The notes beneath the pieces were generated by a model. It saw only the letters and a list, made by a program, of their open reading frames with translations. It searched no databases and was not told the origin of the DNA. Both the position numbers and the translations under genes were made by a program. Positions 18,841 through 26,966 of a stretch of 64,000 nt of DNA are shown piece by piece. The stretch lies in NCBI RefSeq assembly GCF_021601625.1, contig NZ_BQHR01000003.1, positions 62,001 to 126,000 of the forward strand. Direction: 5' to 3'. The DNA is from Pseudomonas paraglycinae (GTDB taxonomy: Bacteria; Pseudomonadota; Gammaproteobacteria; Pseudomonadales; Pseudomonadaceae). The first letter of the stretch is position 1. Each line of letters begins with the position of its first letter.

Positions 18841-19421
18841 TGGACGCCTTCAAACTTCCATTGCCGGCGATGTGGGTCGAGCCGATCTGGCTCGGCGTGC
18901 AGATTCTGCTGATCCTGCTGGCCGGCTACTTCGCCCAGCGCGTCGTCGCCCGATTCTTGACCCGCCTGGGCGAGAAGTATCCGTTTCCGCCGCAGCTGCT
19001 GATGCCGCTGCGCGGCGGTCTGCGCTGGCTGATCATGGGCAGTGCGCTGATCTTCGTGCTGGAACGCCTCGGGGTCTCGGCCACAGTGCTGTGGACTGCG
19101 TTGTCGGGCTTCGTCGCGGTGGCGGCGGTGGCGTTCTTCGCCATGTGGAGCGTGCTGTCGAACCTGCTCTGCGCGATTCTGATCTTCACCGTCGGCCCGT
19201 TCCGTCTCGGCGACGTGGTCGAACTGGTCGACACCACCGACAAGCCCGGCGTCAAAGGCCGGGTGGTGGCGATCAATCTGCTCTACACCACGTTGATCGA
19301 GGCTGAAGAACTCGGCACCGGCAGCGCCATGGTGCAAGTGCCCAACAGCCTGTTCTTCCAGCGCTCGGTGCGCCGCTGGCGCGGCACGGATATCTTCCCT
19401 TCCAGCGGTTTCGAAAAGTGA
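18840..19421 (+). CDS. Small MscS-like mechanosensitive channel protein
   Basis: A 193-residue membrane protein with three hydrophobic segments (about 14-36, 62-82 and 84-115) leading into the MscS pore helix and beta domain (FFAMWSVLSNLLCAILIFTVGPFRLGDVVELVD, about 101-133). It ends shortly after the beta domain (NSLFFQRSVRRWRG), so it lacks the large C-terminal alpha/beta cage of E. coli MscS. It is translationally coupled to the ABC-F gene (TGATG). Whether it gates on membrane tension is unknown. Confidence 0.85.
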   Translation: MDAFKLPLPAMWVEPIWLGVQILLILLAGYFAQRVVARFLTRLGEKYPFPPQLLMPLRGGLRWLIMGSALIFVLERLGVSATVLWTALSGFVAVAAVAFFAMWSVLSNLLCAILIFTVGPFRLGDVVELVDTTDKPGVKGRVVAINLLYTTLIEAEELGTGSAMVQVPNSLFFQRSVRRWRGTDIFPSSGFEK

Positions 19422-19536
19422 TCGGACGCCGGCCACGTTGGTCGGCGGCCGCAACATCCTGCAAAAAATCGGTAGTCATCCAGCCAAATCCGCATTAGCT
19501 TTGAGGATTGTCACGAGTCCGAAGTCGAGGTGTGCG

Positions 19537-20169
19537 ATGGAGCTTCAAACATGGCTGGCGTTTTTTGCCGCTTGCTGGGTGATCAGTCTTTCTCCGGGTG
19601 CCGGCGCCATTGCGTCGATGTCCAGCGGCCTGCAATACGGTTTCTGGCGCGGCTACTGGAATGCCCTGGGCCTGCAGATCGGCCTGGCTGTGCAGATTGC
19701 CATCGTCGGCGCCGGTGTCGGCGCGATCCTCACGGCTTCGGCCACCGCGTTCCATGCGATCAAATGGTTCGGTGTCGCCTACCTGGTTTATCTCGCGATC
19801 AAGCAGTGGCGCGCATTACCTATGGACATGAGCGATGACGCAGCGGTACGCCCGATCGGTAAACCGCTGGCTCTGGTGTTCCGTGGCTTTCTGGTGAACA
19901 TCAGCAACCCCAAGGCGCTGGTGTTCATGCTCGCGGTGCTGCCGCAATTCATCAATCCGCATGCGCCGCTGCTGATCCAGTACGTGGTGATCGGCGTGAC
20001 CATGATCGCGGTCGACCTGATCGTCATGGCCGGCTACACCGGTCTGGCGTCGAAGGTGCTGCGCCTGTTGCGCACACCGACACAGCAGCGACGCATGAAC
20101 CGCACGTTTGCCGGACTGTTCATTGGCGCCGCGGCGTTCATGGCGACGTTGCGCAAAGCCGCCGTGTAA
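19537..20169 (+). CDS. LysE/RhtB family amino-acid exporter
   Basis: A 210-residue inner-membrane protein with about six helices and the LysE-family opening LAFFAACWVISLSPGAGAIASMSSGLQYGFWRGYWNALGLQ (residues 6-47), which includes the SPGP-like SPGAGA motif. VFRGFLVNISNPKALVFMLAVLPQF follows at about 110-134. It is the RhtB branch (homoserine/threonine or similar efflux); the substrate is not decided by sequence. The ATG at 19537 is chosen because it starts the first helix directly. Confidence 0.9.
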   Translation: MELQTWLAFFAACWVISLSPGAGAIASMSSGLQYGFWRGYWNALGLQIGLAVQIAIVGAGVGAILTASATAFHAIKWFGVAYLVYLAIKQWRALPMDMSDDAAVRPIGKPLALVFRGFLVNISNPKALVFMLAVLPQFINPHAPLLIQYVVIGVTMIAVDLIVMAGYTGLASKVLRLLRTPTQQRRMNRTFAGLFIGAAAFMATLRKAAV

Positions 20170-20182
20170 AGCGTACAGACAC

Positions 20183-20217
20183 AAAAAAAGGCGACCTTCT
20201 CAGGTCGCCTTTTTTTG
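20183..20217 (+). terminator. Terminator after the LysE gene
   Basis: A 15-bp perfect stem (arms 20183-20197 and 20202-20216, core AGGCGACCT/AGGTCGCCT) with A and T runs on both sides, so it could work on either strand. Confidence 0.92.
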
Positions 20218-20223
20218 TGTCTG

Positions 20224-20288
20224 GAACGCAGAGCGTCCCGGGCTGCATTCCCACGCGGACGGTTCGACGCCTCGACGTGGGAACGATC
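20224..20288. repeat. Half copy of the GATCGTTCCCA intergenic repeat
   Basis: Sequence from GAACGCAGAGCG to the GAACGATC end matches the right half of the element at 37278-37399 almost base for base (shared GCGTCCCGGGCTGCATTCCC and the following CGACGCCTCGACGTGGGAA). The left arm is missing. It lies between a terminator and the end of the CsgG-like gene. Confidence 0.8.
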
Positions 20289-20293
20289 ATCGG

Positions 20294-21037
20294 TCAGTGA
20301 AGAATCACTGGCGCCGTATCACGCGGCAGATTGTTGCGCTGCTGCGGTTCGCGCGGCTGCTCGTAACCGCCACCACCGAGCTGCATGCTCAGTTGTCCGG
20401 CCACGTCTTCGCCCAGTGCCTTCGAGACTTCACGCACCACCCGCGGGCGGTTGAGTGAGATCTTGATGTCGCGGTGGTTCACCAGTTTGGTGTCCTGCGC
20501 TTCACCCATCGCCGTGAAGGCCGAGGTGATTTCGTAGGTCTTGGTATTGATCAGGCTGAAGTCGGCCACCAGCGTCAGGCCCAGCACGGCCGAATAGCTG
20601 TCGGTGTGCGCCAGCTCGTTCATGTCCTGAGTGAAGTCGATGTCCGACACGGTGCCGAACAGCACGTAGTCGGCACCCTTGAAGTTGCCGGCCTTGATCC
20701 GCTTGATCACATCGTAGATGTCACCCTTGGACGACGCTGTGTACGGCGTGCCCTGCACCAGCTGGAACATGCCGGTACGCAGGATTTCACCCTTGATGTC
20801 GCCGGTGAACTTACGCAGTTCGGTCTGTTCGATGTAGCTGGTGTTGGCTTCGAATTCGTCGTAGCTCGAAGAACCGCTGGAGCTGTAGTAGCCCTCGCGG
20901 TAGTTGTTCTTCGACGAAACGATGTGGATGTATTGCTCCACACGTTCCTGGTACGCCAGATCCGTTACCGCGACTTTCGGGGCCGCTTGCACGCTGAACG
21001 CGCAAGCCAGGGCCATCATGCCAATCCATGTGCGCAT
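20294..21037 (-). CDS. Exported CsgG/HfaB-like protein
   Basis: A 247-residue protein with an N-terminal signal peptide (RTWIGMMALACAFSVQA, probable cut before APK). The body resembles the CsgG family: PKVAVTDLAY at the start, GDIKGEILRTGMFQLVQG, GADYVLFGTVSDIDF and LVADFSLINTKTYEITSAF. A Ser/Tyr-rich segment (YYSSSGSSSYDEFEANTSY) lies near residues 50-70. Unlike secretion-channel CsgG it has no convincing lipobox. It is the last gene of the five-gene minus-strand cluster, 3 bp after the LpoB-like gene, so probably works with it in the envelope. No specific function is known. Confidence 0.75.
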   Translation of the reverse strand: MRTWIGMMALACAFSVQAAPKVAVTDLAYQERVEQYIHIVSSKNNYREGYYSSSGSSSYDEFEANTSYIEQTELRKFTGDIKGEILRTGMFQLVQGTPYTASSKGDIYDVIKRIKAGNFKGADYVLFGTVSDIDFTQDMNELAHTDSYSAVLGLTLVADFSLINTKTYEITSAFTAMGEAQDTKLVNHRDIKISLNRPRVVREVSKALGEDVAGQLSMQLGGGGYEQPREPQQRNNLPRDTAPVILH

Positions 21038-21040
21038 CGA

Positions 21041-21628
21041 TTAACGCTCCGTGGTTTTGCGGATCTCTTTCTCGTCCATCCACTCGGCCAGACCGCTTTC
21101 AACGTCGATCAGTTGCAGGCTGAATTTGTAGAAGACGTCCTTGTAGTCGCTGCTGCGCTTGACGATCGAGCTGATCGAACCTTCAAGACGGTATTTGGCA
21201 GCGATCATGTTGCCAGTCTTGGCCACGGTGCTCTTCTTGTACAGGCCGCTCTGGTTTTGCAGTTTGAGCTGGTCGACCTGGCTCTGCATCGCGGTGTTGT
21301 CGCTGGCGAAACGGGCGGTACCGGACTTCATCAGCTGGGTCTTGATGCTGGTGGTGATTTCGCGGGTGTCGATGTATTCGCTGGTCTTGTTCTTCACGTC
21401 GTAGACCTGCACTACAGGGCGACCCTGCAGAATGCCGGACTGGGCCAGGGAACGGGTCATCGACTCGGCGATCATCTGCAGGTCGGTCGAACCGAACTCG
21501 TTGGTCACGGTTTCAACGGCCTTGGTGTCGCCGTAGCTGATGTTCTTGCTGCCCAGGGTCGGCGAAGTGTTGGCGCAACCGGAGGCCAGCAGGGCGAGGA
21601 CGGCGATGAAGGAAAAGCGTGCAAACAT
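21041..21628 (-). CDS. LpoB-like outer-membrane lipoprotein
   Basis: A 195-residue lipoprotein (lipobox LLASGC, cysteine at residue 18). The mature part follows the LpoB/YcfM family (PF13036): DLQMIAESMTRSLAQSGIL, PVVQVYDVKNKTSEYIDTREITTSIKTQLMKSG, AAKYRLEGSISSIVKRSSDYKDVFYKFSLQLIDVESGLAEWMDEKEIRK. In enterobacteria LpoB reaches through the peptidoglycan to activate PBP1b; in P. aeruginosa that role belongs to an unrelated protein, LpoP. The job of this homologue is therefore open. It lies between the YcfL-like and CsgG-like genes. Confidence 0.85.
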   Translation of the reverse strand: MFARFSFIAVLALLASGCANTSPTLGSKNISYGDTKAVETVTNEFGSTDLQMIAESMTRSLAQSGILQGRPVVQVYDVKNKTSEYIDTREITTSIKTQLMKSGTARFASDNTAMQSQVDQLKLQNQSGLYKKSTVAKTGNMIAAKYRLEGSISSIVKRSSDYKDVFYKFSLQLIDVESGLAEWMDEKEIRKTTER

Positions 21629-21664
21629 GGGAATGCTCTCTGAATCGGGAATAGGGTGTCGGGC

Positions 21665-22039
21665 TTAAGGCGTCTTGAGTTCCAGACGGAAATCCACGGC
21701 TTTCGGGGTCGGGGCGATGCCCTGGATGAAGCTGGTCTGGGCGCCGTACATCATCTGGCTCTTCCAGACTTCTTCTTCGGCGATCGGGAAACCTTCCGGC
21801 CCGAGCCAGGCGAAGCGGTAGTAGAACGTCTTGTTGCTGTTGAGGGTGTTGCTCAACTGCACGTTGACGGTCATGAAGCCGTTTTCGCGGGCCACGCGCA
21901 TCGCGCCGACCACGATGTGTTTCTGCGGGCCCATGGCCACGACCTTGCTCGCGGCACTGCCCGGCTCCGGTGGTGGCGGGGTGGCGCAACCGCTCGCCAA
22001 CAGGGCGAGGGCGGCGACGGCGATGAGTTTGAAGCGCAT
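21665..22039 (-). CDS. YcfL-like lipoprotein (DUF1425)
   Basis: A 124-residue lipoprotein (lipobox LLASGC, C18) followed by a Pro-rich spacer (ATPPPPEPGS) and a beta-rich domain with VQLSNTLNSNKTFYYRFAWLGPEGFPI. This is the DUF1425 / YcfL family, which in E. coli is encoded next to lpoB (ycfM). The same adjacency is kept here, with the LpoB-like gene 36 bp downstream. Function unknown. Confidence 0.85.
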   Translation of the reverse strand: MRFKLIAVAALALLASGCATPPPPEPGSAASKVVAMGPQKHIVVGAMRVARENGFMTVNVQLSNTLNSNKTFYYRFAWLGPEGFPIAEEEVWKSQMMYGAQTSFIQGIAPTPKAVDFRLELKTP

Positions 22040-22054
22040 GCAAAGACTCCGTTC

Positions 22055-23449
22055 TTAAGGTTGTTTGAGGCTGGCCACGGCGGTGGCGCCAGCGCTCGGG
22101 GTCACGTGGGCGGCGAGGCCTGCGGCGAACACCTGATTGCCGACGGCGCGCAGGGTGATCACCTGATAACGCTGATCGACGGTCACCTTGACCTGAGAGC
22201 CACCGACGGCGCTCGGCAGAGTGACTTGGTGCTCGCCTTTCTTCAAGCGCAGACGTACCACTTGAGTGGTGTCCGGCAGGGTGCGCCACGTACGAGTATC
22301 GGCACCTTCGAGCACAGCTGAAGAAATACCGACCGCCAGACCGGCCAGCGGGTTGGTTTCGTTGATCTTCTTCTGCGCCACACCTTTGGTGATTGCGCGC
22401 ACGGTGGTGCGCAGGATGATCCCCGGCATGTCATCGCGCAGGGCGCGGCGGGACATGGCGGTGGTGCTGTTCAGCGCGGTCAGGTCGACCTGTTGGCCAT
22501 CGACACCGATCTGCGCGAATGGCGCGGTGGAGGTGTCAGGTTTGATGATCGGGAACGACAGCGGAGTGATCACTACGTTGTTGGAGATTGGCAGCGGCAG
22601 CGGCACGCGGATCGAATCGCGGGCTGGCGCCAGACCGCTTTGCACCACGATCAGGATGTCGCTGTCGTCGCTCTTGACCGGCTTGTCGAGGTTGACCAGC
22701 GCCTGCTCCAGCAGCGGGGTGTTCGGGCGCAGTTCGGCAGCCTTGCGATAGCCCGGCGCAGCGAGGTCTTTCTCGCCCAGGGCTTCATAAACGAAACCGG
22801 CCAAGTAATGGCTGAACGCACTCTGGTAGCTGTTTTTCAGGCCGACCACTTCCGGCGCGTCGAGGCTGGCGACCGGGTAGCCCTGCAAGTCCTTGTATTC
22901 GGTCTTGACGCCTTCCTTCTCGGCTTCCTCTTCGCTCTTGAGGTATTCCTTGTCGCGCAGGTCGGCGATCACCGCTTCACGTTCGTGCGTCTTCTTGATC
23001 GCGGTACGGGCGCCGTCGAAATCGTTGACCGCCAGCAGGTTCAGGGCCATCTGCGTGGTCAGCATGACTTTTTCGTAGTCGTAGCCTTCGTAGCGGCGCA
23101 CCTTGTCGTTGACCAGGAAGCTGCCGAACTGGGCCAGGTATTTGTCGGTGTCGAGCTTGACCGAATCTTCCCACTTGCCCACCACCTGGTCGGCGCTGGT
23201 CCAGGCATTCTGGCTGCCGGACAAATCGCCCTTGGCGCGCAGCAGTTCACCCTTCTCGAAGTAATAGAGCAGGTCCTTGTCCGGGCTGGTGTTGTTCTTT
23301 TCCAGCAGGGTCAGGGCGGCGTCGACGTTGCCGGTGGCCAGTTGCTGGTTGGTCTGGGCCAGTTCGGAATCGTAGTTGCGAAACGCCGAACAGCCGGACA
23401 GCAGGGTGACAGCGCTGAGCGCGATCAGAGTGGGAGCGCGGAATGCCAT
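22055..23449 (-). CDS. COG3014-type lipoprotein, copy 2
   Basis: A 464-residue lipoprotein (lipobox LLSGC, C20; mature start SAFRNYDSELAQTNQQL). The N-terminal half is TPR-like (GNVDAALTLLEKNN, LLYYFEKGELLRAKGDLSGSQNAWTSADQVV, GYDYEKVMLTTQMALNLLAVNDFDGARTAIKKTHERE). The C-terminal half is beta-rich, with VVQSGLAPARDSIRVPLPLP and a Gly/Val-rich end. It is clearly a paralogue of the next gene upstream (23656-25056): many blocks are the same, including the GYDYEKVMLTTQMALN and SAFSHYLAGF motifs. Fifteen bases separate it from the YcfL-like gene. Function unknown; probably outer-membrane associated. Confidence 0.82.
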   Translation of the reverse strand: MAFRAPTLIALSAVTLLSGCSAFRNYDSELAQTNQQLATGNVDAALTLLEKNNTSPDKDLLYYFEKGELLRAKGDLSGSQNAWTSADQVVGKWEDSVKLDTDKYLAQFGSFLVNDKVRRYEGYDYEKVMLTTQMALNLLAVNDFDGARTAIKKTHEREAVIADLRDKEYLKSEEEAEKEGVKTEYKDLQGYPVASLDAPEVVGLKNSYQSAFSHYLAGFVYEALGEKDLAAPGYRKAAELRPNTPLLEQALVNLDKPVKSDDSDILIVVQSGLAPARDSIRVPLPLPISNNVVITPLSFPIIKPDTSTAPFAQIGVDGQQVDLTALNSTTAMSRRALRDDMPGIILRTTVRAITKGVAQKKINETNPLAGLAVGISSAVLEGADTRTWRTLPDTTQVVRLRLKKGEHQVTLPSAVGGSQVKVTVDQRYQVITLRAVGNQVFAAGLAAHVTPSAGATAVASLKQP

Positions 23450-23655
23450 GGGGTACTTCTTCCATGAGTAGCGACAGCCTCGGGTGCGGGTCGGGCTGCT
23501 GGGACCGATCGACAGTGGCGCTGGCCTCCTGCCAATTCCTCATAACAAGAGGAGCTTTAATGCCGCAACGCGATAGCGCGGGCGCGGCATTATAAGCGGG
23601 CGGTGCTGGCTATGTAATAGCTTTTTAATTGCACCGGTTGGTAAGGTGCCATTAC

Positions 23656-25056
23656 TTATTTCAGGCCGGATACCACGCGGCTTTCCGGCGATGTGGAGGC
23701 CTGGAAAGCGCTGCCGTTGGCATAGATTCTGTCGCCCAGGGCGCGCAGGCCGATGATCTGACGATCCTGATCGATGCGGATTTTAAGCGGTGCGACACCG
23801 GGTGCGGTAGGCAGATTGATCATGTGCTCGCCTTTCTTCAGCCGTAGGCGCAGTACCTGGGTGAGGTTGGGCAGGGTGCGCCAGGTGCGGGTGTCTGCGT
23901 GCTCGAATCCATCGTAATGGGTCACATAGGACGCCTTGGCCGGGTTGCGCCGATTGTCGGTGCCCTGGACGTCTGCCGCCAGGAACGCGCGATACGTGGT
24001 GCGCTGGATGATCCCGGGCATGTCGTCACGCAGAGTGCGCAAGGACATGTCGGTAATGTTGTTGACCGTGATCAGCTTCTTTGGACGACCGTCGAGGCTG
24101 ATCTGATCGAAGGGTGGGGTGGACGTGTCGGGCACCATCACCGGAAACGACACATTGGCCACGATCACCTGACCGTCCTCAAGCTTCACCGGATACGGCA
24201 CTCGCACCGAACTGCGAGCCGGCGCCAGCCCGCTTTGCACGATGATCAGCACATCGCTTTCGCCCGCCTTGAGCCCGGGGCTGTCGAGGTCATGCAATGC
24301 CTGTTGGAAGAACGGCATGTCAGGACGCAGTTCTATGGCCTGACGGTAACCGGGTGCGGCCAGATCCTTTTCACCCAGGGCTTCATAAGTGAAGCCGGCC
24401 AGATAGTGGCTGAACGCACTTTGATAGCCGTTCTTCAGAGCGATGACCGCCGGCGAGTCCAGCATGACCACCGGGTAACCTTGCAGATCCTTGTAATGCA
24501 CACGCGCGCCTTGGGCCTTGGCGGCGTTTTCAATGCGCTCGTATTCCAGCTCCCGTTGCCGGGCGATCATTGTTTCGCGTTCGTGGGTTTTCTTGATGTC
24601 CGCACGGGCACCGTCGAAGTCATTCACGGCCAACTGATTCAAGGCCATTTGCGTGGTCAGCATGACCTTTTCATAGTCGTAACCATCGTAGCGACGAATC
24701 TTGTCGTTGATGATGCTGCCCCATTGATTGCCCAGGGCGGACAGCAACTTGTCGCCGGCGGTTTCTATGGTGTCCTGACGCTGGATCACCATCTGTTCGG
24801 CGCTGCGCCAGGCGACCTGACTTTGCGGCAACTCCCCGGCAGCGCTGAGTACCGCGCCTTTCTCGAAGTAATACAGCAGGTCTTTTTCTTCATCCGGGTT
24901 ATGCGCCTCGATCAGGGCCAGCGCACCGTTGGTGTCGCCCGCTTTCAACTGATCGGTGGTCTGTTGCAGTTCCAGGTCGTAATTGCGGTAGGCCCCGCAA
25001 CCGCTCAATTGCAAGACGATGCTGAACAACAGGGAAAACAGCAGGCAATGGCGCAT
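23656..25056 (-). CDS. COG3014-type lipoprotein, copy 1
   Basis: A 466-residue lipoprotein (lipobox QLSGC, C20; mature start GAYRNYDLELQQTTDQL) with the same architecture as copy 2: TPR-like first half (LLYYFEKGAVLSAAGELPQSQVAWRSAEQMV) and beta-rich second half (IVQSGLAPARSSVRVPYPVK). It is the first gene of the minus-strand cluster. A 206-bp gap separates it from copy 2, so copy 2 may also have its own promoter. No known function; the tandem pair suggests duplication followed by divergence. Confidence 0.82.
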   Translation of the reverse strand: MRHCLLFSLLFSIVLQLSGCGAYRNYDLELQQTTDQLKAGDTNGALALIEAHNPDEEKDLLYYFEKGAVLSAAGELPQSQVAWRSAEQMVIQRQDTIETAGDKLLSALGNQWGSIINDKIRRYDGYDYEKVMLTTQMALNQLAVNDFDGARADIKKTHERETMIARQRELEYERIENAAKAQGARVHYKDLQGYPVVMLDSPAVIALKNGYQSAFSHYLAGFTYEALGEKDLAAPGYRQAIELRPDMPFFQQALHDLDSPGLKAGESDVLIIVQSGLAPARSSVRVPYPVKLEDGQVIVANVSFPVMVPDTSTPPFDQISLDGRPKKLITVNNITDMSLRTLRDDMPGIIQRTTYRAFLAADVQGTDNRRNPAKASYVTHYDGFEHADTRTWRTLPNLTQVLRLRLKKGEHMINLPTAPGVAPLKIRIDQDRQIIGLRALGDRIYANGSAFQASTSPESRVVSGLK

Positions 25057-25144
25057 GGCGAGGGGTTCTTCCTTGAACAGAAGGGCGGCTGAAGTGGCGC
25101 ATTATAGTGGGAGATGATGGCTAATTGCCGGGCAGATTTTTTGA

Positions 25145-25175
25145 CATGGTCTGTGCAAAAGTTGCACAGATCATG
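25145..25175. promoter_or_regulatory. Long palindrome, candidate operator
   Basis: Two 14-base arms (25145-25158 and 25162-25175) around a 3-base centre, with one mismatched pair; the inner 8 bp CTGTGCAA/TTGCACAG are perfect. It lies 81 bp before the cysteine hydrolase start and about 90 bp before the divergent lipoprotein cluster. No T run follows, so it looks like a protein-binding site rather than a terminator. The binding protein is unknown; the downstream LysR regulator is one candidate. Confidence 0.55.
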
Positions 25176-25255
25176 TGCCAATACTGCCGTGGTCAGGCCG
25201 TTTGCGGATTTCTAGACTTGGCCCGACTTATACGCCTCTCTACAGGAACCGCGTC

Positions 25256-25969
25256 ATGACTCTCTCGCAAACGTATCGCTGCAGCTCAGTTTTCAGAATC
25301 CTGTTCGCCAGTCTTGGTCTCGCTGCGGTCAGCAGTGCGATGGCCAGTACTGCACCGGATGCTCATCCAACCCTTCGTGCAATATCCGGCGCGGCGCCGA
25401 TCGAACGCCTCGACCCGAAGACCACCGCGCTGGTGGTGATCGATTTCCAGAACGAGTACTTCAGCGGACGCCTGCCGATTCCCGACGGCATCGCAGCCAT
25501 GAACAAGGCCCGTGAGCTGATCCGCTTTGCCGATCAGGCGAAGATTCCAGTGTTCCAGGTCCAGCACGTCGCGCCCGCCGGTTCGCCAGTGTTCGCACAG
25601 GGCGGCGAGACCGTGAAGTTTCATCCGCTGATGCAGCCGAGGGCGCAGGATCACGTGCTGCAAAAGACAACGGTCAGCGTGTTCGCCAGCACCGATCTCG
25701 ATCGGCAGCTCAAGCAGGCCGGCATCAAGACCGTGATTTTCGCCGGGCTGATGACCCACGCCTGCGTTGCCGGCGGTGCCCGGGACGCTGCGCCGTTGGG
25801 CTATCAGGTCGTGGTAGCATCCGATGCTTCGGCGACCCGGGCGATCACCCGCGTCAACGGCGACACCGTCGACAAGGACAGCCTGCACCGCGCGGCGCTG
25901 GCCGAAATCGAAGACACCTTCGGTGACGTCATGACCACGCAGCAGATCGTTCGCCTGCCACTCGACTGA
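25256..25969 (+). CDS. Exported isochorismatase-like cysteine hydrolase
   Basis: A 237-residue protein with a signal peptide (about residues 1-31, ending AVSSAMAS) and an isochorismatase/nicotinamidase fold. The catalytic triad is visible: D63 in ALVVIDFQNEYF, K137 in VLQKTTVSVF and C170 in GLMTHACVAG, followed by the cis-peptide region typical of the family. Most relatives are cytoplasmic, so export is notable. The substrate is unknown (an amide or an enol-ether are possible). It is 8 bp upstream of a LysR gene on the same strand. Confidence 0.88.
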   Translation: MTLSQTYRCSSVFRILFASLGLAAVSSAMASTAPDAHPTLRAISGAAPIERLDPKTTALVVIDFQNEYFSGRLPIPDGIAAMNKARELIRFADQAKIPVFQVQHVAPAGSPVFAQGGETVKFHPLMQPRAQDHVLQKTTVSVFASTDLDRQLKQAGIKTVIFAGLMTHACVAGGARDAAPLGYQVVVASDASATRAITRVNGDTVDKDSLHRAALAEIEDTFGDVMTTQQIVRLPLD

Positions 25970-25977
25970 GGGCTTCG

Positions 25978-26877
25978 ATGAATCAGCTGTTGGCCATGCG
26001 CGCGTTCCGTTGCATCGTCGAGTGTCGCGGCTTCACTGCCGCCGCCGAGCGGCTCGACACCACGCATTCGACGATCTCCCGCCAGCTCCAGCAACTGGAG
26101 GCGGAGCTCGGCACGCGCCTGATCAACCGCAACACCCGGCGCTTCAGCCTGACCACGGCCGGGCAGCAGTATTACGCCGCGTGCGTGGACATTCTCGATC
26201 GCGTCGATCAGGCCGCACTGGCGGTCGGGCAGGCCCGTGAGACACCCAGTGGGCTTTTGCGCATCAGCGCGCCGGTGGTGATCGGCACGCTGGAGCTGGC
26301 GTGCTGGTTGCCGGCGTTTCAGCAGCGATATCCGGAGGTTGAGGTCGATCTGTCCTGCGATGACCGTTTTGTCGACCTGATCGCCGAAGGCTTCGATGTC
26401 GCGCTGCGCATCTGCGGGCCGCTGGCGGATTCATCCTTGGTGGCGCGTCTGCTGACGGTATCCGAGCTGGTGCTGGTGGCCTCGCCGACCTACGTCGCGC
26501 GACACGGTCTGGTGCGCCAGGTCAGTGAGCTGGCCGAACATCAATTGCTCGCGTTCGCCGGCGGTGGCGACTGGTCGCTGACCGATGCGCGCGGGCTGAC
26601 GACAGCGGTGCGGGCTCAGGGGCGGTTCAAGGCGGACTCGATCAGCTCGCTGCATGCGGCGGCGCTGGCCGGTGTCGGGATTGCCGCGTTCACCCGGGCC
26701 ACGGTGCAGGACGATCTGTTGCGTGGCCGGCTGGTGCAGATCCTGCCCAACTACAGCCTCGGTCAGCGGCATTACTACGCGCTCTATCCTCACGCCCGGC
26801 ATGTGGCGCTGAAGGTGCAGGTGTTCGTCGAATTCATGGCCGAACACTACCGCAAGGCGAGTGCACCCTTGCGCTAA
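25978..26877 (+). CDS. LysR-type transcriptional regulator
   Basis: A 299-residue LysR regulator. The N-terminal winged helix-turn-helix (residues 1-60) has MRAFRCIVECRGFTAAAERLDTTHSTISRQLQQLEAELGTRLINRNTRRFSLTTAG. The C-terminal effector domain (about 90-290) includes LRISAPVVIGTLEL and FDVALRICGPLADSSLVARLL. It is the CrgA/DsdC-like group that often controls an adjacent enzyme gene; here it is co-directional with the cysteine hydrolase and probably in the same transcript. Confidence 0.92.
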   Translation: MNQLLAMRAFRCIVECRGFTAAAERLDTTHSTISRQLQQLEAELGTRLINRNTRRFSLTTAGQQYYAACVDILDRVDQAALAVGQARETPSGLLRISAPVVIGTLELACWLPAFQQRYPEVEVDLSCDDRFVDLIAEGFDVALRICGPLADSSLVARLLTVSELVLVASPTYVARHGLVRQVSELAEHQLLAFAGGGDWSLTDARGLTTAVRAQGRFKADSISSLHAAALAGVGIAAFTRATVQDDLLRGRLVQILPNYSLGQRHYYALYPHARHVALKVQVFVEFMAEHYRKASAPLR

Positions 26878-26951
26878 AAGCCGTCGGGCCGCCAAGAAAG
26901 CTTGAGGGAAACGCGCTCGACGTGAACAATATGTAACTTCGCATTTCCACT

Positions 26952-26966
26952 TGAGACTCATTCATG
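26952..26966 (+). promoter_or_regulatory. Possible Fur site overlapping the FTR1 start
   Basis: TGAGACTCATTC followed by ATG matches 11 of 15 bases of the 7-1-7 Fur consensus half (TGAGAATCATTCTCA). Its place over the start codon of an iron permease makes Fur control plausible, but the match is partial. Confidence 0.35.
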
